A stretch of 64,000 nucleotides of DNA from Hyphomicrobiales bacterium (GTDB taxonomy: Bacteria; Pseudomonadota; Alphaproteobacteria; Rhizobiales; Xanthobacteraceae). The position numbers were made by a program, and so were the translations under genes. Positions 34,156-43,233 of the stretch are shown piece after piece. The stretch is taken from contig WHTM01000005.1 of NCBI GenBank assembly GCA_009377755.1, forward strand, positions 107,962-171,961. Direction: 5' to 3'. The notes under the pieces are model-generated. The model did not search any database and had not been told where the DNA came from. It saw only the letters and a list, made by a program, of their open reading frames with translations. Numbering within the stretch: the stretch's first letter is position 1; each line of letters starts with the position of its first letter.

Positions 34156-34896
34156 CTAGCCTCCCGCCCCGGCGCCGGCCTGCTGCAGCCGCAGCGTGCG
34201 CACGCGCCGGCGCATGATCTCGTTGCGCATGGCGGCGAGATGCAGCGTCACGAACAGCAGCGTGAACGCCAGCACCATGACGATAAGCGGGAGCAGGATC
34301 GAGCGGTCGATCGCCGGACCACCGACGCGGAACACCGACGCCGGCTGGTGCAGCGTGTTCCACCAGTCGACCGAGAACTTGATGATCGGCAAGTTGATGG
34401 CACCGACCAGCGTGAGGACCGCCGCGGCGCGACCGGCGCGCGAAGGATCCTCCACCGTACGCCACAACGTCATCATGCCGAGGTACATCAGGAACAGTAC
34501 CAGCACCGAGGTGAGCCGCGCGTCCCATACCCAATAGGTGCCCCACATCGGCCGGCCCCAGAGCGAGCCGGTGACGAGGCACAGGAACGCGAAGGCGGCG
34601 CCAATCGGCGCCGCCGTCTTCGCCGCCACGTCGGCGAGCGGATGCCGCCACACCAGCGTGCCTAGCGCGGCAATGCTCATCAGCGTCCAGCCGAACATGC
34701 CGAGCCAGGCCGACGGCACGTGGATGTACATGATCTTGACGGTCGCGCCTTGCTGGTAGTCGTCTGGGGCAACGAACCACGTCTGGTAGAGCCCGGCTGC
34801 GAACAGCACCGCCGTCAGCCCGGCAAGCCACGGCAGGCAGCGGTTCGCCAGGTTGAGAAAGCGGGTCGGGTTGGCGAGGTCGATGAGGGCCATCAC
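34156..34896 (-). CDS. ccmC: heme ABC transporter permease CcmC
   Basis: Membrane protein of 246 residues with six hydrophobic helices and the haem-handling Trp-rich signature WGRPMWGTYWVWDARLT between helices 3 and 4. Conserved His residues lie in HVPSAWLGM and TLHQPAS. It presents haem to CcmE. ccmB ends 144 bases upstream; that gap holds a palindromic repeat. Confidence 0.95.
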   Translation of the reverse strand: MMALIDLANPTRFLNLANRCLPWLAGLTAVLFAAGLYQTWFVAPDDYQQGATVKIMYIHVPSAWLGMFGWTLMSIAALGTLVWRHPLADVAAKTAAPIGAAFAFLCLVTGSLWGRPMWGTYWVWDARLTSVLVLFLMYLGMMTLWRTVEDPSRAGRAAAVLTLVGAINLPIIKFSVDWWNTLHQPASVFRVGGPAIDRSILLPLIVMVLAFTLLFVTLHLAAMRNEIMRRRVRTLRLQQAGAGAGG

Positions 34897-34909
34897 ATCA
34901 CTGCCCGGT

Positions 34910-34992
34910 CGTCCCCGCGAAAGCGGGGACCCATACTCCGTGAACGCTCGATAGGCCTGTGGTTATGGGTTCCCGCTTTCGCGGGAACGACG
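34910..34992. repeat. palindromic intergenic repeat between ccmB and ccmC
   Basis: Left arm 34910-34935 (CGTCCCCGCGAAAGCGGGGA, then CCCATA) and right arm 34964-34992 (TATGGGT, then TCCCGCTTTCGCGGGAACG) are complementary with few mismatches. Each arm also contains its own small GCGAAAGC-type hairpin. This GTCCCCGCGAAAGCGGGGAC type of element is, from memory, abundant in Bradyrhizobium-like genomes. It interrupts an otherwise overlapping ccm operon. Confidence 0.88.
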
Positions 34993-35040
34993 ACTACGGA
35001 GACTGTTTTAGACATGCTCCAACATCGGTGCAACGTCATG

Positions 35041-35709
35041 TCATTCCAGCCCGTGCCGCAGCGCCGCGGCCGCCGCAAAGGGACCGATAGCAAGGCTGGC
35101 GAGCGACAGCGCACACAGGATCGTGAACGGCGTTCCGAACGGCGTCGGCCCGACGATGGCCGCATTGGCGGCCGCGACGCCGAAGATCAGCACCGGGATC
35201 GTTAGCGGCAAGACCAGCACCGGCAGCAATAGCCCGCCGCGGCGCAGCGCCACCGACAGCGCGGCGCCGACCGCGCCGATCAGCGTCAGTGCCGGCGTCC
35301 CGGCAAGCAGCGTCAGGGTGACGGCCGCCATCGCCTTCGGCTCGATGTTGAGCATCAGCCCGAGCACCGGCGCCGCGATCACCAGCGGCAGCCCGGTGGT
35401 GAGCCAGTGCGCGGCCGCCTTTGCCAGCACCGCCAGCTCCAACGGCGCGCGCGCGGTGAGGATCACGTCAAGCGAACCGTCGGCGTAGTCGGCGGCGAAC
35501 AGATGGTCGAGCGCCAGCAGGCTCGCCAGCAGCGCGCCGAGCCACAGGATCGCGGGGCCGATCCGTTGCAGCAGCGCGAGGTCGGGCCCGACCGCCAGCG
35601 GCACCAGGGTCACAACGATGAGAAAGAACAGCACGCCCATGACGGCGCCGCCGCCGATCCGCACGGCAAGGCGGATGTCGCGCAGGAACAGGGCGGCGAG
35701 CGGCATCAT
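35041..35709 (-). CDS. ccmB: heme exporter permease CcmB
   Basis: Membrane protein of 222 residues with six helices. The N-terminal [23 protein letters not shown] and the [18 protein letters not shown] segment are characteristic of CcmB. It forms the membrane part of the CcmAB ATPase complex that drives release of holo-CcmE. ATG 35709 overlaps the ccmA stop (ATGATG arrangement); the second ATG at 35706 is equally possible. Confidence 0.93.
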   Translation of the reverse strand: MMPLAALFLRDIRLAVRIGGGAVMGVLFFLIVVTLVPLAVGPDLALLQRIGPAILWLGALLASLLALDHLFAADYADGSLDVILTARAPLELAVLAKAAAHWLTTGLPLVIAAPVLGLMLNIEPKAMAAVTLTLLAGTPALTLIGAVGAALSVALRRGGLLLPVLVLPLTIPVLIFGVAAANAAIVGPTPFGTPFTILCALSLASLAIGPFAAAAALRHGLE

Positions 35710-36311
35710 ACGGCTTCGCCAAGTCGCAGCTCGCGCGCAGCCTCGAGTCCAATCGGACCATGGGCCGCCGCGACGATCATGCCGCCGCTGGCAAGATGCG
35801 CGCGCATCAACTCCGCGACGCGCGCCTGCGCCAACGCGTCGAGCGCCGATGTGGGTTCGTCGAGCAGCCAGACCGGCCGCGGCGCCGCAAGCAGCCGCGC
35901 GATCGACAGGCGCCGGCGCTGTCCCGCGGAAAGATACGCGGCCGGCAGATCGGCTAGCCTGTCGAGCTCCAGGACGGCGAGCGCGGCATCGACACCGTCG
36001 CGGCTGCCGCCGAGATAACGCGCCCAGAACGTCAGGTTTTCGTGCACCGATAGCGAAGCCTTCAACGCGTCGAGATGCCCGAGATAGTGCAACTGCTCGG
36101 CAATGCTCAACTCCGGGTCGCCGCCGTCGAGCGCGATGGTGCCGTGGGCAACGCGGACCAGCCCGGCAATCTGGCGCAGCAGCGACGATTTGCCGGCGCC
36201 GTTGCGGCCGGTCACGCACAGCGCCTCGCCTGCGCCGACCGAAAACGCGATACCCTCGAACACGGCGCGGCCACCGCGAACGCAATCCAGATCTTCTGCA
36301 AAAAGCCGCAT
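35706..36311 (-). CDS. ccmA: heme exporter ATP-binding protein CcmA
   Basis: ABC ATPase of 201 residues with Walker [10 protein letters not shown] (residues 35-43), signature [15 protein letters not shown], Walker [13 protein letters not shown] and switch [14 protein letters not shown] replaces LSGGQ, as usual for CcmA. GGGAGG lies 4 bases upstream of the ATG. First gene of ccmABCDG. The 189 bases upstream (36312-36500), shared with the divergent DUF1223 gene, hold no further gene that I can support. Confidence 0.94.
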   Translation of the reverse strand: MRLFAEDLDCVRGGRAVFEGIAFSVGAGEALCVTGRNGAGKSSLLRQIAGLVRVAHGTIALDGGDPELSIAEQLHYLGHLDALKASLSVHENLTFWARYLGGSRDGVDAALAVLELDRLADLPAAYLSAGQRRRLSIARLLAAPRPVWLLDEPTSALDALAQARVAELMRAHLASGGMIVAAAHGPIGLEAARELRLGEAV

Positions 36312-36500
36312 TGTTCCTCCCGCCCGGGTGCTACAAGACCCCATTGCTGGGCATCACCGCAAGCCGCCCGTTGACGATCTGGCCGGCATGCGGGATCGCC
36401 CGGCACAGTAACGCTCCGCTCACCGCGAATTGAATGGCGGGTCATCACCACCGCGTTCTAAGAGTCAGCATCGCACAATGCCACCACGCCAGCCGCCGGA

Positions 36501-37250
36501 ATGAGCCCCATGATCCTGCACCGCCTCATGCACCGCTTCAGCATCGGATGCGTTGCAGTCGTGGCGCTCGCGCCCGCCGTCAATGCCGGCGAGAAGCGGG
36601 CGGTGATCGAACTGTTCACAAGTCAGGGCTGCTCATCATGCCCATCGGCCGACCGTCTGCTCGGCGAACTGTCCCACGACCGTACGCTCGTCGCGCTGAG
36701 CCTCTCAGTCGACTATTGGGATTATCTCGGCTGGAAGGACACGATGTCATTGCCGGGCCATACCGCGCGCCAGCGCGGCTATGCGAAGTCGCGCGGCGAC
36801 CGTCACGTCTACACGCCGCAAGCGGTCATCAACGGCGTCGCGCACGCGGTCGGAAGCGACAAGGCGGCGATCGACCAGGCGATCGCACACAGCCGGAGTC
36901 AAGCCCACACCATGGCGGTGCCGGTGAACCTTTCCGACGCGGACGGCCGGATCACCATCGGCCTTCCCGCGTCGACGTCGGGCGCGCGCGGCGAGGTGTG
37001 GTTGTGCGGTGTGAAGAAAGCCGCGGCGGTGGAGATCAGCCGCGGCGAGAATCGCGGGCGGACGGTGACCTATCACAACGTCGTGCGCGGCTGGCACAAG
37101 CTCGGCGATTGGAGCGGCAAGTCGGCGTCTTGGACGGTGTCGCGATCCGATTTCAAGGCGGGCGTTGACGAAGCAGCGGTCATCGTGCAGGAGCGTCCGA
37201 ACGGCCATCCGGGCCGCGTGCTCGGCGCGGCCAGCATCGCGCTGAAGTAG
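36501..37250 (+). CDS. DUF1223 domain-containing secreted thioredoxin-like protein
   Basis: Protein of 249 residues. A hydrophobic N-terminus ends near PAVNAGEK (about residue 31), suggesting export. The DUF1223 signature follows: VIELFTSQGCSSCPSADRLLGEL (a CxxC thioredoxin-like site, Cys-Ser-Ser-Cys), SVDYWDYLGWKD and YTPQAVINGV. Function is not established, but the CxxC and the divergent cytochrome c maturation operon suggest periplasmic thiol chemistry (inference). Upstream ribosome signals are weak; an ATG at 36510 is an alternative start. Confidence 0.88.
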   Translation: MSPMILHRLMHRFSIGCVAVVALAPAVNAGEKRAVIELFTSQGCSSCPSADRLLGELSHDRTLVALSLSVDYWDYLGWKDTMSLPGHTARQRGYAKSRGDRHVYTPQAVINGVAHAVGSDKAAIDQAIAHSRSQAHTMAVPVNLSDADGRITIGLPASTSGARGEVWLCGVKKAAAVEISRGENRGRTVTYHNVVRGWHKLGDWSGKSASWTVSRSDFKAGVDEAAVIVQERPNGHPGRVLGAASIALK

Positions 37251-37300
37251 CGCGATCGTCTTTCCCTCCGCGCCCGATGCGCTCGTAGCCCAATCCGCAC

Positions 37301-37328
37301 AAAAATTGGGCCGGCACGAAGCCGGCCC
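37301..37328 (-). terminator. rho-independent terminator of a minus-strand transcript
   Basis: Read on the minus strand, the stem GGGCCGGC / GCCGGCCC with loop TTCGT (37328-37308) is followed by AATTTTT (37307-37301). No minus-strand protein gene lies within 700 bases upstream, so the terminator points to a non-coding transcript starting near 37450. A plus-strand reading has no T-run. Confidence 0.7.
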
Positions 37329-37450
37329 GTAGGGACGTTGGGGATTGAACCGTACGCGAAACTGGCCCGGTCGCTCCGAGCCCCGGGGGGCTGGGGGGCT
37401 GAGGAAACCGGTGCTCGTAAGCAAACCGGGCCTAGAGGCAACGGTTCTCT
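37301..37450 (-). ncRNA. candidate structured small RNA, about 150 nt, unidentified
   Basis: The region 37251-37666 has no protein gene but is highly structured. Nested pairings are 37347-37353 with 37441-37447 (7 bp), then 37364-37371 with 37425-37432 (8 bp), leaving a central bulge of 10 and 8 bases, then an inner AGCCCC/GGGGCT hairpin at 37379-37392. On the minus strand this rod ends 19 bases before an intrinsic terminator, fitting an independent RNA. Size and rod-with-central-bulge shape recall 6S RNA, but I do not recognise conserved 6S sequence. No clear -35 was found; GATAAG at about 37447-37452 on the minus strand is the only -10-like candidate. Confidence 0.45.
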
Positions 37451-37475
37451 TATCGCAGCCCACATGGGCGCGCGC

Positions 37476-37502
37476 TTGACCGAAATTGGGCCTTATTATG
37501 AT
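37476..37502 (+). promoter_or_regulatory. possible sigma-70-like promoter for the DUF2794 gene
   Basis: TTGACC (37476-37481) and TATGAT (37497-37502) are separated by 15 bases, shorter than the 17-base optimum. It lies 164 bases before the DUF2794 start, in the direction of that gene. The hexamers are good but the spacing makes this weak evidence. Confidence 0.25.
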
Positions 37503-37666
37503 CCCTTTAACGAACCCGTGATCGCAAAACCGCGAAACAGCGACACTCTGGTTCGACTTGTGGGCGCGCCTGCGGCGCGACAGGTCCCGATTCCTGGGAC
37601 TTGCGACAGGCTGCCGAGAAGGCGATCATGCGGCGTGACATCGTGATGACAACAGGGAGGCGCCGC

Positions 37667-38050
37667 ATGAGCTTTAGCCCCGGCGAAACTGAACCAAGCG
37701 AGTCCCACGGGGGCGAATTGGCAAACCGGGTTCTGCCCTTCGCCCCCGACAACCGAGTGACCTTCAACCGGCGCGAACTTGACCGCATTCTGCGGCTCTA
37801 TGGCCGCAAGGTCGCCGCTGGTGAGTGGCGCGACTACGCCGTGGATTTTCTCAAGGACCGGGCTGTGTTCTCGGTCTTCCGGCGCAGCGCCGAAGTTCCG
37901 ATCTATCGCATCGAGAAAAATCCGCGGCTGGAGCGCCGGCAGGGTGCGTACAGCGTGATCTCGGCTACCGGCCTGATCGTGCGGCGCGGGCACGAGCTCG
38001 ACGGCGTGCTGCGCGCGCTCGACAAAGGCTTCAGCGTCGTCGCGAGTTGA
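37667..38050 (+). CDS. DUF2794 domain-containing protein
   Basis: Protein of 127 residues conserved in alphaproteobacteria. The domain covers about residues 23-125: VTFNRRELDRILRLYGRKVAAGEWRDYAVDFL, AVFSVFRRSAEVPIYRIEKNPRL, QGAYSVISATG and RGHELDGVL. ATG 37667 has GGGAGG 6 bases upstream; earlier in-frame starts at 37628 and 37646 lack this. Function unknown. It ends 27 bases before the convergent GNAT gene, with a small CCCGGA/TCCGGG hairpin at 38072-38088 between them. Confidence 0.9.
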   Translation: MSFSPGETEPSESHGGELANRVLPFAPDNRVTFNRRELDRILRLYGRKVAAGEWRDYAVDFLKDRAVFSVFRRSAEVPIYRIEKNPRLERRQGAYSVISATGLIVRRGHELDGVLRALDKGFSVVAS

Positions 38051-38077
38051 AGTCCGAGAACCGGTTTCCATCCCGGA

Positions 38078-38641
38078 TCAAGTCCGGGCAGGCCTTTTCG
38101 GGATCATGCCCTCCGGCAAACTGGCGGCACCCGCACCGAGCGGGCGCTGCATGTAGACGCTGTCGAGCCAGCGCCCGTGCTTGTAGCCGACCGCGTCGAG
38201 CGTGCCGATCAGCCGGAAGCCCGCCGCGGTGTGCAAGGCGATCGAGGCCGCTTGCAACGTCGAATCGCCGATCACCGCGATCATCTGCCGGAAGCCCGCC
38301 TCGGTGCAGCGCACGATGAGTGCTTCCAGCAGCGTCCGGCCGATACCGCGCCCGTGTGCATCCGGTGCCACATACACCGAATCCTCGACGCTGTACCGAT
38401 AGGCCGGCCGCGGCCGAAACGGTCCCACGTAGGCATAGCCGAGAATGACGCCGCCGCGTTCACCGACGATGTAGGGAAACCCGCCGTCGACAAGCGCGCC
38501 CCGCCGCCGCAGCATCTCTGCCTCGTCCGGCGGCTCGAGTTCGAACGATGCGGTGCCGTGCTGCACCGCATCGGCGTAGATGCGGGTGATGGCGGGAATA
38601 TCGGCGGCGGTGGTGGGGCGGATCGAGACTTGCATCGTCAC
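38078..38641 (-). CDS. GNAT N-acetyltransferase, phosphinothricin/methionine-sulfone type
   Basis: Protein of 187 residues with the PPT-acetyltransferase (Pat/MnaT/YncA) pattern: IRPTTAADIPAITRIYADAV, GTASFELEPPDEAEM, GYAYVGPFRPRPAYRYSVEDSVYV, acetyl-CoA loop DAHGRGIGRTLLEAL, and LHTAAGFRLIGTLDAVGYKHGRWLDSVYMQ. The family acetylates amino acid analogues such as methionine sulphone or phosphinothricin. Here the tail runs to residue 187, slightly longer than usual. A strong terminator lies directly upstream, belonging to the preceding minus-strand gene. Confidence 0.92.
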   Translation of the reverse strand: MTMQVSIRPTTAADIPAITRIYADAVQHGTASFELEPPDEAEMLRRRGALVDGGFPYIVGERGGVILGYAYVGPFRPRPAYRYSVEDSVYVAPDAHGRGIGRTLLEALIVRCTEAGFRQMIAVIGDSTLQAASIALHTAAGFRLIGTLDAVGYKHGRWLDSVYMQRPLGAGAASLPEGMIPKRPART

Positions 38642-38673
38642 AAAAAGCGCCTCGGCGTGAGGCCGAGGCGCTT
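38641..38673 (-). terminator. rho-independent terminator after the first Bax-inhibitor-like gene
   Basis: Minus-strand stem AAGCGCCTCGGC / GCCGAGGCGCTT (38673-38662 with 38656-38645), 5-base loop, followed by TTT. It lies 22 bases after the stop at 38695. It also separates this gene from the GNAT gene, whose start codon is immediately downstream. Confidence 0.88.
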
Positions 38674-38694
38674 CGTGTCGTCGTCGTGCGATCC

Positions 38695-39456
38695 TTAGCG
38701 GCGGTCGCCGAACAGGCGCAGCAGCATCAGGAACAGGTTGATGAAGTCGAGATAGAGCGCCAGCGCGCCCATCACCGCCTTGCGGCCGGCGACGGTACCG
38801 TCGTCGTTGACGTCATACATTTCTTTGATCTTCTGCGTGTCCCAGGCCGTCAGCCCGGCGAACACCAGCACGCCCACCACCGATATGATGAACTGCATCG
38901 CCGAGCTCTGCAGGAACAGATTGACGAGCGAGGCGATGATAATGCCGATCAGGCCCATGATTAGGAACGAGCCGAAGGCGGACAGATCGCGTTGCGTGGT
39001 GTAGCCGTAAAGGCTCAGTGCCCCGAACGATGCCGCGCTGATGAAGAACACGCGCGTGATCGAAGCGCCCGTATAGGCGATGAAGATCGTTGCCAGCGAG
39101 ATGCCCAGCAACGTTGCGAACGTAAGGAACAGCGTGAGCGCAGTCCCGGCCTGCAGCCGTTCGATGCGGAAGCTGATGAAGAAGACAAGCGCCAGCGGCG
39201 CCAGGATCACGACCCACATCAGCGGGCTGCCGAACAAGGCTTGGCCGAGTGGCGTCAGCGCCAGCTGTCCCGTGGCGCTGCTCGTTGTCGATAGCGAAAA
39301 CGTCAGCCAGGCGATAACGCCAGTCAGCGCTACCGCACCCGCCATGAGATTGTAGACGCGGATCATGTGGGCGCGCAGCCCGGCGTCGATTGCAAGCGCC
39401 CGATCCGTGGCATAGCCGCCGCGAGCGGCTGCAACGTTGCGGTCGAAGTCGGACAT
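38695..39456 (-). CDS. Bax inhibitor-1/YccA family membrane protein (copy 1)
   Basis: Membrane protein of 253 residues with seven predicted helices. The N-terminus reads AIDAGLRAHMIRVYNLMAGAVALTG. The conserved core is GASITRVFFISAASFGALSLYGYTTQRDLSAFGSFLIMGL and the ending VFAGLTAWDTQKIKEMY with its Asp pair. BI-1/YbhL proteins are pH-sensitive calcium-leak-type channels. The 206 bases upstream separate it from a close paralogue on the same strand. Confidence 0.93.
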   Translation of the reverse strand: MSDFDRNVAAARGGYATDRALAIDAGLRAHMIRVYNLMAGAVALTGVIAWLTFSLSTTSSATGQLALTPLGQALFGSPLMWVVILAPLALVFFISFRIERLQAGTALTLFLTFATLLGISLATIFIAYTGASITRVFFISAASFGALSLYGYTTQRDLSAFGSFLIMGLIGIIIASLVNLFLQSSAMQFIISVVGVLVFAGLTAWDTQKIKEMYDVNDDGTVAGRKAVMGALALYLDFINLFLMLLRLFGDRR

Positions 39457-39662
39457 GGATGTTCCCTCTCTCTGTCCCAGCCACAGGGCCGAAGACCTGA
39501 CGCGGCGGATAGCCGCCGAGCCGTATGGTCCGAATCTAATGCGGACTCGGCCCGCGCGCCAGCCCGGCGCAAGGTGAAATCGTTAACGCGCCTGCCCCAG
39601 CCGCGGAGGCCCCGCGGGCCACCGTAGAGCTACGGTATCGCCTGGCCGGGGCGGCGTTCCGC

Positions 39663-40484
39663 TCATTCCTCCCGCTGGCCGAGCAGCTGCAGCAGCAGGG
39701 TGAACAGGTTAATGAAATTGAGGTAGAGCGACAGCGCCCCCAGGATCGCGCTCCGCTCCGCGACCGCGCCGCTCATGCCGCCACGCGGCTCCGCCTCGAT
39801 GTATTCGTCCTTGAGCCGCTGAGTATCCCAGGCCGTCAGGCCGGCGAACACCAGCACCCCGACCACCGAGATGATGAACTGAATGGTCTGGCTGCCGAGG
39901 AAGATGTTGACCACCGACGCAATGATCACGCCGAACAGTCCCATGATCAGGAACGAACCGAATCCTGAGAGGTCGCGCTGCGTGGTGTAGCCCCACAGGC
40001 TCAGCGTGCCGAACGCGGCGGCGGTGATGAAGAACACCCGCACGATCGAGGTATGGGTGAAGACGAGGAACACGGTGCTGAGCGACACGCCCATCAGCGC
40101 GGCGAAGGTGATGAAAAGCACCTTGCCGATCGTCGGCGACAGGCGGTGGATGCCGAAGCTCAGTGCGAACACCATCGCCAGCGGCGACAACATCACCAGC
40201 CACTTCAGCGGGCTGATGAACAAGGCGACGCCGAGCGGCGTCAGATAGCCGCCCGCGAAGCGCGCCGGAATCTCGGCGCCGTTGCGGAGAATCTTGGCGG
40301 CGCTGGCAGCATCGCCGGTCACCGCAACCATGTAGACGCCCAGCGCGGCAAAGCCGGTCACTGCCAGACCGAGCACCATGTAGTTGTAGATTGTCAGCAT
40401 GTAGGCTCGCAGGCCTGCATCGATGGCCGCATCGGTGCGTTGCCCGTAACGCAGCGCGGCGGCGTCGCGTTGGTGGTCGCTCAT
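39663..40484 (-). CDS. Bax inhibitor-1/YccA family membrane protein (copy 2)
   Basis: Membrane protein of 273 residues, clearly paralogous to the neighbour: TSIVRVFFITAAAFGTLSLWGYTTQRDLSGFGSFLIMGL and VGVLVFAGLTAWDTQRLKDEY. It carries a longer loop after the first helix (AASAAKILRNGAEIPARFAGGY) and a longer insertion before the last helix (AEPRGGMSGAVAERS). ATG 40484, with AGGA 4 bases upstream, is preferred over earlier starts. Tandem same-strand position indicates an old duplication. Confidence 0.93.
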   Translation of the reverse strand: MSDHQRDAAALRYGQRTDAAIDAGLRAYMLTIYNYMVLGLAVTGFAALGVYMVAVTGDAASAAKILRNGAEIPARFAGGYLTPLGVALFISPLKWLVMLSPLAMVFALSFGIHRLSPTIGKVLFITFAALMGVSLSTVFLVFTHTSIVRVFFITAAAFGTLSLWGYTTQRDLSGFGSFLIMGLFGVIIASVVNIFLGSQTIQFIISVVGVLVFAGLTAWDTQRLKDEYIEAEPRGGMSGAVAERSAILGALSLYLNFINLFTLLLQLLGQREE

Positions 40485-40626
40485 CGTTCCTATCCCGTAC
40501 GCGAGGACATGATCGCGGTTCGTCCCGCGGCCGGAGACTCTCGGCCCCGGCATTGTCAGTGATCAACATCATCCCGCCGCAGCGCTAAAGCAATGTGACG
40601 AAAACACGCGGCGCTTTCACGTTTCG

Positions 40627-43233
40627 CTACAAATTTCGTAACACTGACGCGGGTTTCTGCCCCAGCGCCGTGAAGGTTCCGATCAGTCCGAGGGCAACCG
40701 TGACGATCAGCGCGCCGAACGCCGCAGCGACCGCCGGCAGCGGCAACCAGGCAAAAGGCAGATTCATCACGTCGCGAACCACGAAAAACGCGGCAATCGA
40801 GCCCACCGTGACCCCAAAAGCCGCCGTCGCCAGTCCCAGCAGCAGGTACTCCAACGCGTAGGCCGCCAGCAGGCGGCGGCGCGTGGCGCCGAGCGTCTTG
40901 AGAATAACCGCGTCATAAACACGATGACGATGACCGGCCGCCAGGGCGCCGCCGAGCACCAGGACCGCCGCAAACAGCGTCACCAGACTGGCGCCGCGGA
41001 TGCCCAGCGCGAGATTGGCGACGATCGCGCCGACCGCGTCGAGCGCTTCCTTCACCCGCACCGTGGTCACCGTGGGAAATGCGGCGGCGACCGCCCTGAG
41101 CAGCGCGACCTCAGTCGCGACCGTGCCGCCATTTGGGTATGTCAGCGTTGCGATATGGGTATGGGGCGCGGCGCGAAAGGTGTTCGGGGAGAAGACCAGC
41201 ACGAAATTGATGCCGAGGCTTTGCCAGTCGACGGTGCGCAGATTGGCGATGCGCGCTGTGACGTTGCGGCCGAACACGTTGACGGTGAGCGGATCGCCAA
41301 GCTTGAGGCCGAGACCGTCGGCGATCCGCTTCTCCAGCGAGACCAGCGGCGGTCCACTGACGTCGGCCGGCCACCAATCCCCTTCCACCACCCGCGAGCC
41401 GCGCGGAATCTCCACCGCATGGGTGATGCCGCGATCGCTTTGCAGCACCCAGGAGGCTTGCGGGGACGGGTTGAGATCTTCCGCCTTGATTCCGTTTGCA
41501 GCGACGATGCGTCCGCGCAGCATCGGGACGCGTTCCCGCTTCGCCTCCGGCGCACGCTGGCGCAGGAAAGCATCGAAGGCTTCGGCGTCACCGGACGGGA
41601 TGTCGACAAAGTACAGCGATGGTGCCTTGTCGGGTAGCGCCGCCATGAACTGCCGGCGCAAATTGCCGTCGATCTGCGTGACGACGACCAGCAATGCGAG
41701 GCCGAGTCCGAGCGACTGCACGACGGTCGGCGTCAATGCGCCGGGACGATGGATGTTGGCGACGGCCAGCCGTACCAGCGTCGTGCCGGCGCGCGGGGCG
41801 CGCCGCGCCGCGAGCATCACGAGCGCGGCGACGATGTGCAGCACGACGAACACTGCGGCGGCGGCGCCGACAAAGATCGCCGCGACGCGCTGGTCGTAGG
41901 CGAGCGCGACCGCGAGCCCCGCCAGCGCGACGACGACGACGGCGGTCGCCACCACGTAGCGGCGGCGCGGCCAGCGCGATTGCGCCGTGACCTGGTCGCG
42001 AAACAGTGACGACACCGGAACGTCGTGGGCGCGGCCGAGCGGCCACAGCGTGAAGGCGACCGCCGTGAGCAGGCCATACAGCACCGCCAGCGCCAGCTTG
42101 TCCGGCTGCAACGCCGGCTCGATCGGAAGCGGGATCACGGTCCCGAACGCCCAGGCGATGACGAACGGCAGTGCCGCTCCCAGGGCGAGGCCGATCGCGG
42201 TGCCGGCCGCCGCAAAGATCAGCACCTGCACCAGATACACCGCGAAGACGCGACCGCCGGTGGCGCCGAGCGACTTCATCGTGGCGATTGCCTCGCGCCG
42301 GTGGTCGAGATGCCCTTTCACCGCGTTGGCGACGCCGACTCCGCCCACCAGCAGTGCCGTCAGACCGACCAGGGTCAGGAACTGTGTGAAACGCTCGACG
42401 TTGCGTTCGAGCTGCGGCGATGCCTTGTCGCGCGTGCGAACTCCCCAGCCCGCTTCCGGCAACTGCCGGCGCGCGTCGGCGGCGACCGCCTCGGTTGCGC
42501 GCTCGCCGGCATCCACGCCAGGCAGGCGCAGGCGGTAGTGCCAGCGAACCAGGCTGCCCGGTTGCAACAGGCCGGTGGCGCGCAGGGCGGCCTCGCTGGT
42601 CAGCAGGCGCGGGCCAAAGCCAATGCCTCCCGCTAGCTTGTCGGGCTCGGTCTTGAGCGCCGCGCGGATTTCGATCGGCGCCTCGCCGATCTGGACCCGA
42701 TCGCCGGGCCCGAGATCGAGACGTGCCAGCAGCGCCGGATCGACAACCGCGCCAAACGCGCCGTCGCGCTCGGCCAGCGCCGCGGCAAGCGGCATCGCGG
42801 GTTCGAGCACGACTGTGCCGTAAAGCGGGTAGCGGCCATCGACCGCCTTCAGTTCGACCAGCGCGGTTCGCTGGTCGGCGCTGTTGCCGCCCGCCGGAGC
42901 GGCCGCGCGCGCCATCGACCGCGTGGTGGCCGCTACCGAGACCGCTCCGTGCCCTTCGAGGAAGGCCCGCTCGGCGGAGCTCGCTTCGCGGTGAATCAGC
43001 GAGAACGCCATGTCGCCGCCAAGGATCACGCTGCCTTCGCGGGCCAGGCCGTCGGCGAGGCTGGCGGCGAACGAGCCGACGCCGGCGATCGCCATGACGC
43101 CGAGCGCGATGCAGGCGACAAACACGGCGAAGCCGCGCAAACCTCCGCGCAGCTCGCGCAAGGCGAAACGCAAAGGCAACAGCCACGCACGGCGCGGCGC
43201 GCGGCCGGCGGCGCTGGGAACGAAGGCGTTCAT
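40627..43233 (-). CDS. ybbP: FtsX-like ABC permease, YbbP type
   Basis: Large permease of 868 residues. The N-terminal helix (FAVFVACIALGVMAIAGVGSFAASL) leads into a periplasmic MacB-like domain, then FtsX helices near residues 285-420, further helices at 440-505, a second periplasmic domain and a final FtsX set (about 750-868). This architecture is that of the YbbP group (COG3127, from memory 'involved in lysophospholipase L1 biosynthesis'). Start and ATPase stop overlap (ATGA at 43230-43233), and a tesA-like esterase is divergent. The same three genes are associated in E. coli. Confidence 0.9.
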   Translation of the reverse strand: MNAFVPSAAGRAPRRAWLLPLRFALRELRGGLRGFAVFVACIALGVMAIAGVGSFAASLADGLAREGSVILGGDMAFSLIHREASSAERAFLEGHGAVSVAATTRSMARAAAPAGGNSADQRTALVELKAVDGRYPLYGTVVLEPAMPLAAALAERDGAFGAVVDPALLARLDLGPGDRVQIGEAPIEIRAALKTEPDKLAGGIGFGPRLLTSEAALRATGLLQPGSLVRWHYRLRLPGVDAGERATEAVAADARRQLPEAGWGVRTRDKASPQLERNVERFTQFLTLVGLTALLVGGVGVANAVKGHLDHRREAIATMKSLGATGGRVFAVYLVQVLIFAAAGTAIGLALGAALPFVIAWAFGTVIPLPIEPALQPDKLALAVLYGLLTAVAFTLWPLGRAHDVPVSSLFRDQVTAQSRWPRRRYVVATAVVVVALAGLAVALAYDQRVAAIFVGAAAAVFVVLHIVAALVMLAARRAPRAGTTLVRLAVANIHRPGALTPTVVQSLGLGLALLVVVTQIDGNLRRQFMAALPDKAPSLYFVDIPSGDAEAFDAFLRQRAPEAKRERVPMLRGRIVAANGIKAEDLNPSPQASWVLQSDRGITHAVEIPRGSRVVEGDWWPADVSGPPLVSLEKRIADGLGLKLGDPLTVNVFGRNVTARIANLRTVDWQSLGINFVLVFSPNTFRAAPHTHIATLTYPNGGTVATEVALLRAVAAAFPTVTTVRVKEALDAVGAIVANLALGIRGASLVTLFAAVLVLGGALAAGHRHRVYDAVILKTLGATRRRLLAAYALEYLLLGLATAAFGVTVGSIAAFFVVRDVMNLPFAWLPLPAVAAAFGALIVTVALGLIGTFTALGQKPASVLRNL

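Noticed and set aside
37339..37372. A GGTTCAATCCCC stretch on the minus strand suggesting a tRNA or tmRNA T-arm
   Set aside because: The flanking bases do not form a T-stem and no acceptor or anticodon arms can be built.
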